A stretch of 64,000 nt of DNA from positions 1-64,000 of the forward strand of contig JASANC010005232.1 of the NCBI GenBank assembly GCA_030248135.1, written 5' to 3'. A program made the position numbers and the translations under genes. Under the pieces are notes generated by a model. It saw only the letters and a list, made by a program, of their open reading frames with translations, did no database searches and was not told where the DNA came from. Position 1 is the stretch's first letter; each line of letters begins with the position of its first letter. This DNA comes from Theristus sp. LFF4_11. Taxonomy: Eukaryota > Nematoda > Chromadorea > Monhysterida > Xyalidae. Below are positions 32,901-43,900 of the stretch, piece after piece.

Positions 32901-33559
32901 TTCAATTTCGGGCTGTTGGTTTTTATATCACCTTTTTACTCGCTTTCGTAACTTCGCAAGTTTTCTTGTGCACACGTTTCCACGTTTCAAATTGGTCAAA
33001 GACAAGGAGGCATGTGCATTTTGTTTTTAATGTGCATTGTGTTTGTGCTGATTAATTGCCGTTTTTCTTTTTTGCCTGGGTTTTTTCTTTTCCACAGCTC
33101 GGCATCATTTAATTCAGCGTAGTTTATGGTCTCACTCCGCTTATCTTGTCGGTTCCGTTCCAGAATAGAGCTCAGATTTGTCATTTGCAGCGCAACCATG
33201 CCAAGGATAAAACAACACATTATTCGGAATCAGTTCGTCAAAACGACGTAAAACTACGTTTTTCCGATGCATTCACTGTCTAGCGCCGCCGGAATCAAAT
33301 TCGAAAAAGCTTCTTTTGTTTGTTTGAAACATCAGTTTTGTTCAGTTCCAGTTCTAGTTTACAGTTGGGGAGGAGAAATTGGTGTTTTTGGAGCAGCGTA
33401 AAAAGCTGTTTTCGGGCATACAACCGACCCAATTTGCTATGTTTTTGTTTCAAATCAAATCAGTTTTGCCTTTATCGGTTTCCAGCGCAGCACGTTTAAT
33501 AAATTGAAAACAACGACTGGGCCGTGACCGTGTATGTATTGGGGGGGGGTGCGGGGTCA

Positions 33560-35035
33560 ACTCCGGCCCACGCATTTCCGGCCCACGCATTAGCGTCCCG
33601 ACATTTCCGGCCCACCCATTACCGGCCCACCCATTACCGTCCCACCCATTACCGGCCCGACATTTCCGGCCCACTCATTTCCGGCCCACTCATTTCCGGC
33701 CCGCCCATTACCGGCCCAGCCCAATAATCATCTTTCTGCGCTGTGTATCGCCACGGACAACGAAAATGAACTGAAACCGCACTCTAAATTGTACTCCCTG
33801 CTCACCGACATGCTTTTAACGAAAATACTTAAATTTTTTATTTCAGTTTTCGTTTTCGTTTCGCTTCTACCGTATTACCTCTAATAAACCCCCATGGGGG
33901 TTTATTTCTTCAGCGACTTCTGGGGGTGGGGGTTTATTTTTTGGGGGGGCTTTATTTTGGGGGGGGGGTTTATTTGGAAACCATTTTTAGGGGTGGGCAA
34001 AATGGCAAAAATACCTTCCATGGCAGGAAGGAAGTCGCAGAAACTTCTACTCTACATAGAAATTTCCTTTTACAACAGCCTTTTGTAATGAAATTACCAT
34101 TAACTCATCCATTTGGGGCCTTTGGTAGCACAATTTCATCATTTTCACTGCAACCAGCCACTGAATTCGCTGGGTATGTGTTTCAAACAGGTTTCAATAA
34201 TCCCCCATGGGGGATTATTTTGGGGGGGGGATTATTTGGAAACTTGTCGAGGGGGTGGGGGTTTATTTTTGGGGGGGGGTTTAATTTTGGGGGGGGGTTT
34301 AATAGAGGTAATACGGTATTTGTTCATGACATTGGAACAAATGCTTCAGTTTGAACTTCGTCGATGAATCAGTTGATGTGTTTTTATTTATTGCTTAGTT
34401 CCGATTGATTTTGCACATTCAATTTTAATAACAACAACATGTCTGATAGGTCGACAAAAATATGAGCTTTTTCAAACCGCACTGACGCGCTGAGTTCGAA
34501 TTTTGCATTGGACACAGAGCCAAATTCAATCATTTTACTTCTTAAAATTAGCAAAAACTCATGAAAATTGCCCCTCTAACCAAATTTGGACATGTGGATC
34601 CACAACCAGATCGTGTTTCCTAATCCAAATCATTCCTAATCCTAAACCTAATCCTAATCCTAAGCCAAGCCTTTTTGATAAGGTGAAAATGATCAATTTA
34701 GTTTTTGCATTTTTTCATGATGCATCACGAAAAAATCCGAATGAAAAAAGAATTAAAAAATCGAACCCTAAGTTCAAAGTGTAACCGCCTGATCAATGTG
34801 AGTTTCATAATGAAATATAGCAGTGGGTGGCGGTTGAAGTCACTGGAAGCAAATTATTGGGCTGGGCCGGTAATGGGTGGGACGGAAATGAGTGGGCCGG
34901 AAATGCGTGGGACGCAGATGAACGGGGCCGGTAATGGGTGGGCCGGAAATGAGTGGGCCGGAAATGAGTGGGCCGGAAATGTTGGGCCGGAAATGCGTGG
35001 GCCGGAAATAACGGGACGCAAATGAACGCACGCCG
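33560..35035. mobile_element. Large foldback-like element with tandem-subrepeat arms
   Basis: Left arm 33560-33722 is a run of about ten units of the type CCGGCCCACCCATTA or CCGGCCCACTCATTT. Right arm 34855-35035 is the reverse complement array (GGGCCGGAAATGAGT units, about ten). Arms made of short tandem subrepeats are the hallmark of Foldback (FB)-type elements. The interior includes a nested inverted-repeat element (33868-34318) and the CCTAAT-rich segment (34610-34700). Exact ends and target duplication were not resolved because the arms grade into G-runs. Confidence 0.7.
33868..34318. mobile_element. Nested 451-bp inverted-repeat element
   Basis: Ends TACCGTATTACCTCTAATAA and, inward from the right, TACCGTATTACCTCTATTAA, each running on into poly-C/poly-G. 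Internal CCCCCATGGGGG palindromes border GTTTATT or ATTATT. Ends beginning with TA suggest a Tc1/mariner-type target. Inserted within the larger foldback-like element. Confidence 0.75.
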
Positions 35036-35461
35036 TATTGGGGAGGGGGGGGGACGGCTGCAAGGAGACCTGATAACGTACATTTCATCAGTTACCGTTT
35101 CAAATCGACTAGTCAGCCTGCATCTGCACTTAGTTTAGCAGTCAGCTTGTCTTCATCGTATTTCACTTGACCTTTTACACAAAAGCTTCTGCAAAATGAT
35201 GTTTCACCAGTTCACTTTGAGACGAGACAGTTCACTGCACAGGTTTTTTCAAAAATATAATTTTACATTTTATCAAACAATCAAAGTAATTTGTGACCAC
35301 GAATTTTAGAAATTTTTTTAAGATGAAAAACCGGTTTTAAAACGAAAAAGAAGCCGGTTTTTTCCTATGCCAACCTAGCTCGGACGCTGCCTGCAAACAA
35401 ACAAAATCGAAATCTGATATGTTGTTGAAAATCAGCTTCACATGACGCTTCGAACCAGTAC

Positions 35462-36035
35462 GTGGGCGGGGGGGGGGGGGGGGGGGGGGGGGGGGTACAC
35501 CCCCCCCCAGAGCACCAGAGACCGTCGGGTGGGGGGGGGGGGGGGGGTGGGGGGCACCGTGCCACCCCCCCTAAACCCGGGCACCCCCCCAACTGACCCT
35601 CCCCCCTCTAAAATTTGGCCGACACCCCCCCCACACCCCCCATGAAATTTTGTCTGGCGGAGACCCCCCCCCCCCAAAATTTTCTGCACACCCTAAATTT
35701 TTTTTCGAAAATCATGATTTTTTGTCTATAAAGTCTATAATATAAGCTGAATATATGATAACTTGACCATCTTCATTGTAATTTCAAAGATTTTGCAGCT
35801 AAATTTAGCGTTTTTCCTTTAAAATTTAAGCGAAAAAATTTCATGGGGGGTGGGTGAAGGGGTTGGACCCCCCCCACAGAAAATTTTGAAAAAATGCACC
35901 CCCCCCCCCATGGGACCCCCCTGGGGGGGGGTCCCACGTTACCATAGGTTGGACCCCCCCTCACTTTTTGGTCGGCACCCCCCCCCACGGCACCATACCC
36001 CCCCCTTCGAAAATTTGTTTGGGCCCACCCCACGG
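35462..36035. repeat. Poly-G / poly-C tract region
   Basis: Runs of G up to about 30, alternating with runs of C, arranged as several inverted G-run/C-run pairs (for example GGGACCCCCCTGGGGGGGGG at about 35913). Strong potential for G-quadruplexes and hairpins, and for sequencing or assembly error. The open frames here are homopolymer artefacts. Confidence 0.7.
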
Positions 36036-36059
36036 TACTGCTTCGAACGGATTTGTATA

Positions 36060-36290
36060 CATACTCAAAAGTGATTTTTTTGATTCCTGATCAGAGGTTG
36101 CTTGCAATGAGTCGTTGTAGGTTCCTAATCCTAAACCTAATCCTAATCCTAAGCCAAGCCTTTTTGATAAGGTGAAAATGATCAATTTAGTTTTTGCATT
36201 TTTTTCTTTCCTGTGTTAAAGGGCAGGGGCCACCGCCGCCACTGCACATGCACCTGTTTTAATAATGATGCATTACGCTTCGAACGAACC
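36060..36290 (+). repeat. CCTAAT-rich dispersed repeat, copy 2
   Basis: GTTGTAGGTTCCTAATCCTA, more CCTAAT-like hexamers, then CCAAGCCTTTTTGATAAGG and TTTCTTTCCTGTGTTAAAG. Similar to 23985-24240 and to the interiors of the foldback-like elements. From 36291 to 37763 I see no gene, only a C-run near 36820 and AT-rich sequence. Confidence 0.65.
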
Positions 36291-37763
36291 CAGTTTGTAC
36301 TGATTTTTTAAATTCTTTTAATAAATTTTCTTTTCTTTCCTCCAACCCCAAGTGTGCGACTTTGCCAGTTTCTGTACCATCGTGTTCTGTTGTTGTGCTT
36401 CAAGTAGCACCAACGCTGTTCACGGTCGCTTTTACCTTTGAGTGGGTATTCATTTATGAAGAACACCAGAAGAACCACATTTTGATGTGCAAACTGAATA
36501 AAATCCATATTTGTTCTGGGGGGGGGCAGTTTTATAAAACTTAGCAGTAGGGTTCGAAAAAAGTGAAAATCCCTTCCTTATTTTTAACCGTTTTGAGTGC
36601 CCAAATCGCAAGAAGAAGAGGCATGATATCGATTTGGAAAAGAGGTAAATGAGGTAGAAGAGGTCACCGAAACGAAATCTGGAAAGTGCCGCCGCATGAG
36701 GGTCATTCGGGAATCGGGAGGCGTTTGACGCATCCAATGTAGTTCTTCTTACTCCCTGATTGATTTGGATCATCTTTGGTTTTCCTTTTTTTTCAAACAT
36801 TAACAACACTAGTGACTAGTCCCCCCCCCCCCCGACCCCATTGCCAATCATCATTTAAGTTCACAAAGTCACGCCCGCCAACAGATCTCGACTGGTTTTT
36901 GATCGCGAAAATTTTGCTTGTGGTTTCGGTCTTGTGTCGATCGTCGACAACCGACTTGATTTGCCCGACGAGGACGAGACAAGACAAAATAAGACCAAGC
37001 ATTGAGCAAGCAAGACCGAGGCGAGAGAAACCAAAGAGAACTTTTGATTAAATTACACACACGAAGCAAAAATTGGAATTGATGCGAGCGTTGTGAGAAG
37101 ATCATTTTGATTCAACGGTTGAAACGCAGTTTCTGACGAGACAGCTGTGTTTTTTGTACGCAGACACTTCAACACCACGAACAGCGACCCTGCGGCGAAA
37201 ATTTCCAGGTGTTTTTTTGGTTTTTCTGGGCAAATTTAAAATTGCTGCTCAAATCTTTTGAAATGCAAAAAAATAATTGTTCTGAAACTTTTGATGAGTA
37301 CAGAAAGATCGGAAAAGATTTTTTCTGCAACACATCGCTGCTTCCAAGCAAGCAAGAAACTTAAGAAACTTGAAGAAAGAACAACGTTGACAAGGACATT
37401 TTTCAACAGTTTTTAACGACGGTGACAAGGTGCACACCCTGTTTAGATTGTCTTTTGATCAACTTTTTAGCGTCTTCTGCGGGCTTTGGCCGCGAGCGCG
37501 AACCAGAGAACCGCCGTAAACGACATCGACGGGAAACTAACAACGGTAACACTGGCACGTTGCTCGTGATTGTTTTTTGTTGATGCTAAAATGAAGATGG
37601 TGACAAATTTAGAACTGCCGAACAAAAATTGCTCACGTTACGAAAATTTAAAAATGGTGTTTGACAAAGAAAGGTCACTTCACGTGCCGAATGGAAACTG
37701 AGAAAAGTAAAAAGAAACGAAACGGTAATGGTGGGTGAGCCGTCCTATTCCCGAAAACTCACC

Positions 37764-37825
37764 GAAGTTTGGCACCTTACCTTTGGGTTTCCGGAATCGG
37801 GGGGGGCTTCAAATAAAAATAATGT
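37764..37825 (+). mobile_element. Short retroposon-like repeat, family C, diverged copy
   Basis: GAAGTTTGGCACCTTACCTT, then GGGTTTCCGGAATCGGGG and AT-rich sequence. It lies about 100 bases upstream of the USP24 start codon, so a longer N-terminus reading through it is unlikely to be real. Confidence 0.5.
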
Positions 37826-37928
37826 TGCTTGGAAGAGGATTGCTTGTTTTATTTCAGTTGGTGGCTCGCACAATAACCACAATATTAACGAGAACAGCGC
37901 GGCAGCAGAAGAAAAAAGTAATTTCCTC

Positions 37929-40900
37929 ATGGAGATTGTTGCAGACGAAACTCTTGTTGAGCAAATCACGGCCATGGGATTCTCGAACGAAGATACGGTT
38001 GGACTGGATTTATAAAACTGAAAAGTGAAATTTAAAACATGTGAAAATTCTTTGTTGTGTTGTTCTAAAATTGTTTAAAAAAACTTTCGTCCAGTGCTTG
38101 CATTTGATCAACATTCAGTATTTCGCTGTTTTTTTCTCAACAGATTCGAAGGGCGCTAGAGATGGCGAAGAACGACATCAATGAGGCAGTTGGCTATTTG
38201 ACGTCAGAGACGCCAGGGCTGACAGTGCACGACGACCAACCGTCAACGTCGAGTCAAACACGTTCGTAGTTTGTTGTGCTCTGTTGACGGCCTCTTAAAT
38301 TTTGCTGACTGCATTTCTGCGGACTGGTGAGCAGTTTTGAGTGAGGGAGGATTAGTTGATCCTGTTGAATTCAGTTCAATAGCAGCGGTAGCGTTCCTTG
38401 TTTTTTTTAAAGTTATTTTGATATCCCGTAATTGACAAGTTTGGCTATTTGGGGCTCCGTGATTCCGATTCGTTGCGTGCGTGTAAGTTTAGAAAAAAAC
38501 GGTCATGTTGAATTGAGGTTGTTGCAGAAAGCGACGCATCAACGAGCGACACGATGATTGACAGCAACCCACTTGAGTTTCCGACGACCGCCATGTATGA
38601 TCTGGAGAGTCGTGTGCTGCCTGTCACCAATTGGAATGTGCCTTATCAAGCGCACGAGTCGCTTGGCCGCTGCTTGATTGTTCGTTCACTGGTTGATTTT
38701 ACCATTTTTCAATCGAAACAATAATAAACGCGCATTCATGTTGCAGTTAGTGCCCGCGCAGCTAGGTTTTAACATAGCTGTACGGTCGGTCACTAAATAC
38801 TGCAGCATGAATGCGCCCTAAGGAAGACAATCAAGTGGAATTTTTCGCTTGCCTTTGTTTCTGTAGAGTGCACACGCGCTCGCAAAGGAGCAACTCTGTG
38901 ACTCGGACGAAAATTGTAAACGGTAAAAACGTTTTTTTTTGTTTTTAGTATAATTATTGTCATTATTGATGTTTGCACCAACTAGATGTTTTACCGTTTT
39001 TACGCTCAGCTTTTTCACGAAATCACTGCCGGTGTGTTTCGACAAGCTGCTGACATCGAACGAAGTGCTGAAAGAGTGGAGCACCGAGACACTGGACGGC
39101 ATCATCAACATGCTCGAGTTGTTGGTGAAACTTGTGGCCGTGCGACTCGCCTATTTGCCGGTGCCCATTGATCTGCTAATGGTGCTGACCCAAGCGTTCG
39201 ATCCGACGACCAACTATGGCAAGAGGACACGACACAATCGGTGCAGACGATTAGAATTGGCTGCGTTTTGTTGTTGGTTGATGAAAATACAGATGTTTTG
39301 TTTGAATTGAACGGAATCAACACGAAAATGTTCATTTCCAAGTTCATTTTGTGTGTGCGGCAGATGTAGCCGGCTGACGCCGGACGAGGCGAACTTTGGC
39401 TCGCCGTCGCGTTTGTCGTGCGACGATGCCGCCGGCGACTATGGTTACTTGATTCGATTGATGAACGTCTTTGGTGAACACGGCGGCTTTCGGGCGCTCG
39501 ATGCGATTTTCGGCGAACATTTCGCACAGCTGGATGCCACGGTTGGTGTTGCAGTTGGAAGAGTGAATGATAAGTGCGACAAGGAGTCAGCAAACTCGTG
39601 CGGCGGTAACTGCCGCCAGGTGGCGCATAATTGCCGTATGGCGTGACGTGCTGACCACATGGCGGCTTGTGCATCACGTTCCCACCACACTGTCTGTCGC
39701 ACAAGCACGTGTAAAATGATGATTGGATTGGTTTCCATGAAAGTCTGACCTAAACAGTCGCATTCGGACTTCGCAGTCGATGCACGCGCTGCTGCTGCCA
39801 GTGAGCAAATGCGGCCGTTTGTGGTCGCTGGCGCAAGTGCACGATCGAGTCATTGGCTACGTGCAGCGCGTGCACAGCTACGTGCACTCACTGGACGATG
39901 CGGCACTCCGGCAAGAGGTAAAGACGATATAACCATGACACGTATTCACGTTGGGGCTGTGGGAAGCAGAACACGCCGACACAGTGCAGGATTCGCGGCC
40001 AGTTGTCAGACATGCAGGCTAGGGCATGAAAGCTCGATTTCATGTAACTAGCGTGCATTATTTCTCCAATCTAAAGTGACTTATTGATCATAATTAATTT
40101 GATTTTAATAAATTCCCATTCACAATTCACAGAATTTGAACAGCGTCGTGTGCGTGTTGCAAGTGACCAAGCATCTCTTGATCACCGTTGGTCAACAGCA
40201 ACCGGCAGCAGTTGCCGTTTGGGATCAGCGGTGTTTGGACTGTATTTTGCGTCTGTTGAAATCGACCAATTTCGCCAGTCGAATGCAGGCGTTGAAAGAG
40301 GTGCGGCATTTTCATTTGTTTTGGAGCCGGGAGTATCTTAGCAATGTTGTCTTTTGACGAATATTGTTGTTTGGTTTTAGGTTACCAGATTATTAGACTC
40401 CGTAACAGACCCGAAGAACGAACAGCAGCCGCAGATTGCCAGCGAAACATTGTCCCAGTGGCTGACTGAGAATCGGGTGTTGTCGATTGCACTTGAGGGT
40501 TAGTGTCTTAATTAAGTTTGTTTGAACTAAATGTTTGGCAATGTGATCGTGTTTGATTTTTTTATTGAATTGTGTTTAATTGTCAATTTAAACCAAACGT
40601 TTGTGAACCGTTCTTGCAGGTAACATTGATCAATCGCAATATGTTGAACGACTGAAAACGCTGCTCTCGTTTGTTGGACCACGATTGACGCGCGAGGAAG
40701 TGACGAAAATCTGGCACCTTCGCAAGGGACGCACGGCGGTGGTCGTCGACAATGTGTACAGGTCTGGTCTGCGCCGGCTATGGTAAACTTGATGATGAAC
40801 CAAAATTGAGTTGCCTCGTCGTTTTTGCAGGATTGTCGCGCAAGTTGCGTCGAAATTTGCTGAGCCGGAGTTCAGTCATCTGCTTCAGCTGATTGATAAA

Positions 40901-43900
40901 GTTGGTGCTGCTTGATATAAAATTGATATATTTGTAGTTTTTTTAATATTAAGCGCTATTATTATTGTTTACCTTTCGTTATTAGACGTGGTTATACGAA
41001 GAGGATCGAAATCGAGAGCGCGTGATCCATTTGCTGTGTGACATTGGCCGTGCCACTGTGATGGTGCCAACGCAGTCGCAAGTGGGTCACTGTAGCCTTA
41101 ATGCTCTGAAATTGCGATGACAAGTTTTTTTTCGTAAGCTTTATTGATTGTTCCACCAGTGTGCAACGAGTTTCAGCTGGTGCACACACTTTGGCGTCTT
41201 GCGCACACCGAAGGCCTGTCGCTACATTTAGTCCGTCTGGCACTCGAAAGCCAATACAATGTTGGTGGTGTTATACTGTAGCTTTAGTACGTTCTAGTGA
41301 CACCAATGCTGTGAAAAGAAGGCCGTTAGCAGACAATGCTGTTTCAGATTATAAACGCGCACCATTTGGACGATCTGCTGCTGGAATACGTGAATGAAAG
41401 TGTGCAGGATTTGAAAAAGGTAACGCACACACTCTGTGCAACGTGCCATCAGTTGCTGCATTAGAGCTGCAATGATCTCCAGCTATGAGCCTGCACATGT
41501 GCTCCCGCGCGAATGACCATGCACATTTCACCTTTTTTTCAGTCTCCCTCACTGACAACGCGTCTGCTGTTGCACACGACTGAACTGATCAAATCAATAA
41601 AGTCAAAAAGCAACACTTGGTCTGTGTCTAGTGCATCGGCGAACCAACGCAAACAGAAAGTCATCAATGAACTCGTGCAAGTGCACGGTCTGATCGAGAC
41701 ACTCGCGTGGTCACTGAAAGAGGTGTGCAACGGGTGTTGTTTGTCTGATATCACCTATTTTTTAAACGTGTCCCACTGAAATGACGTCATGTGCCGCCAA
41801 ACATGCGCTTGCCGTTCACAGCAAACCAGACTTTCCGTTTAGCCGATTTCTTCCCGTAAACAAATGGTGAATGTCAAATAAGTAACATCAATCTAACATT
41901 TTAGTGCTTGTACTTTGACAAACGGGCGTTTTTAAAGCAAATGACGTCATTTTAGTCCGGACACGTTTCAATAAATCCACAATACTTGTGTCATTTTCAT
42001 ATGTTCAACTGTCAGTTTTATCGGGGACATTTTTCAACGTTTGATAAAGAAAAAAACCTAACCGAACGTCTATAGCATAATCTGCTGCGTCATATTAATT
42101 TACATGCAATAAAAAAGGTTGTTTTTTTAATGTTTTCAGCAGCAAAAATGCGCGTTGCGTCTCGCGCGTCAGCAGGACGATTCGCCAGTGCACGCAGTGG
42201 CCGGTCTGCACTGTTCGACGCCGATCCACGTGATTGCGAAATCAGCGTCCACCGACTTCGCGGATGCGTGCGAGGCGCGCACGGTGACGGTGCCAAGCAT
42301 TGTGTCAGCGCCGGTGCTGAAGGCGGCGACCATGCCGGCGACATTGCTCGTGCCAACCACACGAGACAATGCTACGACAGGTGCGCTGGATGTCATCGGG
42401 CTTGTGTTCTATTCCAACATGGAAACGAAAATGAATCAGCTGGGTGATCATGCCAATACATGTGGCATCCGCTGATATGCAAGCTGAGCGGATTGTGAAC
42501 AAACACCGATGTTCAGGCGCATTCATGAAGCAGTATTTTAGTGACGCGTAGCTGTGTTGAAACATACTGCTTCATGAATGTCCGTTTCGTTGGCAGTGCA
42601 GAGCACACAATCATGAAACTTTTTAAGTTGCGCCGTTCTTGCGGTTCAGGCTCACCTGGTGTACTACGCGAGTGCTACGTACTGCCGTCGCAGCACATGG
42701 GCAACGGCACAACATACGCCGAAGTGGTCGACAACATCTTTGACATGCTCAAGTTCATTATCACGGTCGTGTCCACGTTTCATGCAGCTTTGCTATCCAT
42801 GCCTGCTGTTCACGTTTTTTTTGATTTTGTCTTTCTCAGGATGGTGGCGTTCAATATTTGACGTGGGCGCGAGTGAAGCTGTTCTGGGAGATTATGCTGG
42901 AACCGGAGACTGGCATCGTCTGTCCGTACAATGCCGACGTTGGAAACTGTTTTCTGATAATCTCGGAACTTTTTCGTGTATTCAACAAGTTCTGACTGTT
43001 CGGTTCAGTTTTTCAATAAATGATTCCGTCTGTCAGAAATGTTTCGACTGGTTCGTCGACTTTGCCAAGTCGGAAACGTACAACCACAGGCAGCAGTTCG
43101 ACGAAGTGCGATGTAAGCTGCTGAATGATAAACTGCTGACGGTCGATCCGACCAGCTTGACCGAGAAAGGTTCGCGTTTTTTTTCATCGTTTTTCAATTA
43201 TGGCGATTCAAGCGATCATCGGTATTGACTTATCATTTGCTTGTTGTAAGGGTTCACGTGTTTCTGCGAATATTTCAACGGCGTCAACAATGCGAAAGGC
43301 AAACTGCACAAGGCGTTCGATAGAAGGACACAAATGGTAAACTGGTATTTTGGGGAAATCGGCTAAAACAAAGTAATCCAGTTTTTGTTCATGGATTGCG
43401 CCAAACTTCGATTGAAGCAAGACTGTAGAAATGTTCAGTGGGCTGGACAGAGAGAGAGAGAGAGAGAGGGACAGAGAAAAGAGAGAGAGAAGAGAGAGAG
43501 AAAGAGAAAGCAATGCCAGGAAAACGCTTTTGTCAGGAAGTGATTGACGCGCACCTAATCGGACTCGACTTCGTCTGGGAGGTTGCGTTGTCCTGTTCCA
43601 CTGCGTCAATCGCCGAAGACGCCGCTCAATTTCTAATCGATTTGAGCTATTCGAATTTGCGAAACAAGAAGAAAACCGACGAAGCGTCTGAGTTGCACTT
43701 GGGCTTCTTCTCGGAGTGCTGGACGCGCTTGGAGGCGTGTCTGTTGACGATCCGCGGCAGTTTGGTCGGTCGAGCGCTCTGTGACGCCGTGCGCACGCTC
43801 GCTGCTGTCGCCGCACCGAAGTTGGCGTTGCCTTGTGTTTGGTGATTGAAGCAGACTGGCACAAAACACACTGCTAATTTTTATTATAATCAAGTCATTG

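Larger units (their letters stand above)
30651..33540. other. Gene-poor stretch
   Basis: Holds an A/G-rich run (30640-30725), a short TTGAATC triplicate near 31130, a TTTGCCTACTTTATTCAAAA segment (31262) shared with 24190, and the EF-hand-like exon, family C repeat and hAT-like end listed separately. Minus-strand frames around 32100-32450 look mildly coding-like but I recognise nothing. Confidence 0.35.

Noticed and set aside
33450..33727. Proteins with GWAGNGWAGN or HYRPTHYRP repeats (also 34705-35088)
   Set aside because: They are the tandem units of the foldback-like arms read in frame. The same DNA gives repeats in several frames, with no gene signals.
35365..36074. Gly/Pro-rich open frames in both directions
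   Set aside because: They are homopolymer G/C tracts read as protein.
37728..37928. Longer USP24 N-terminus starting at 37728
   Set aside because: It would run through a dispersed family C repeat and is not like USP24. The ATG at 37929 gives the expected start before the UBA domain.
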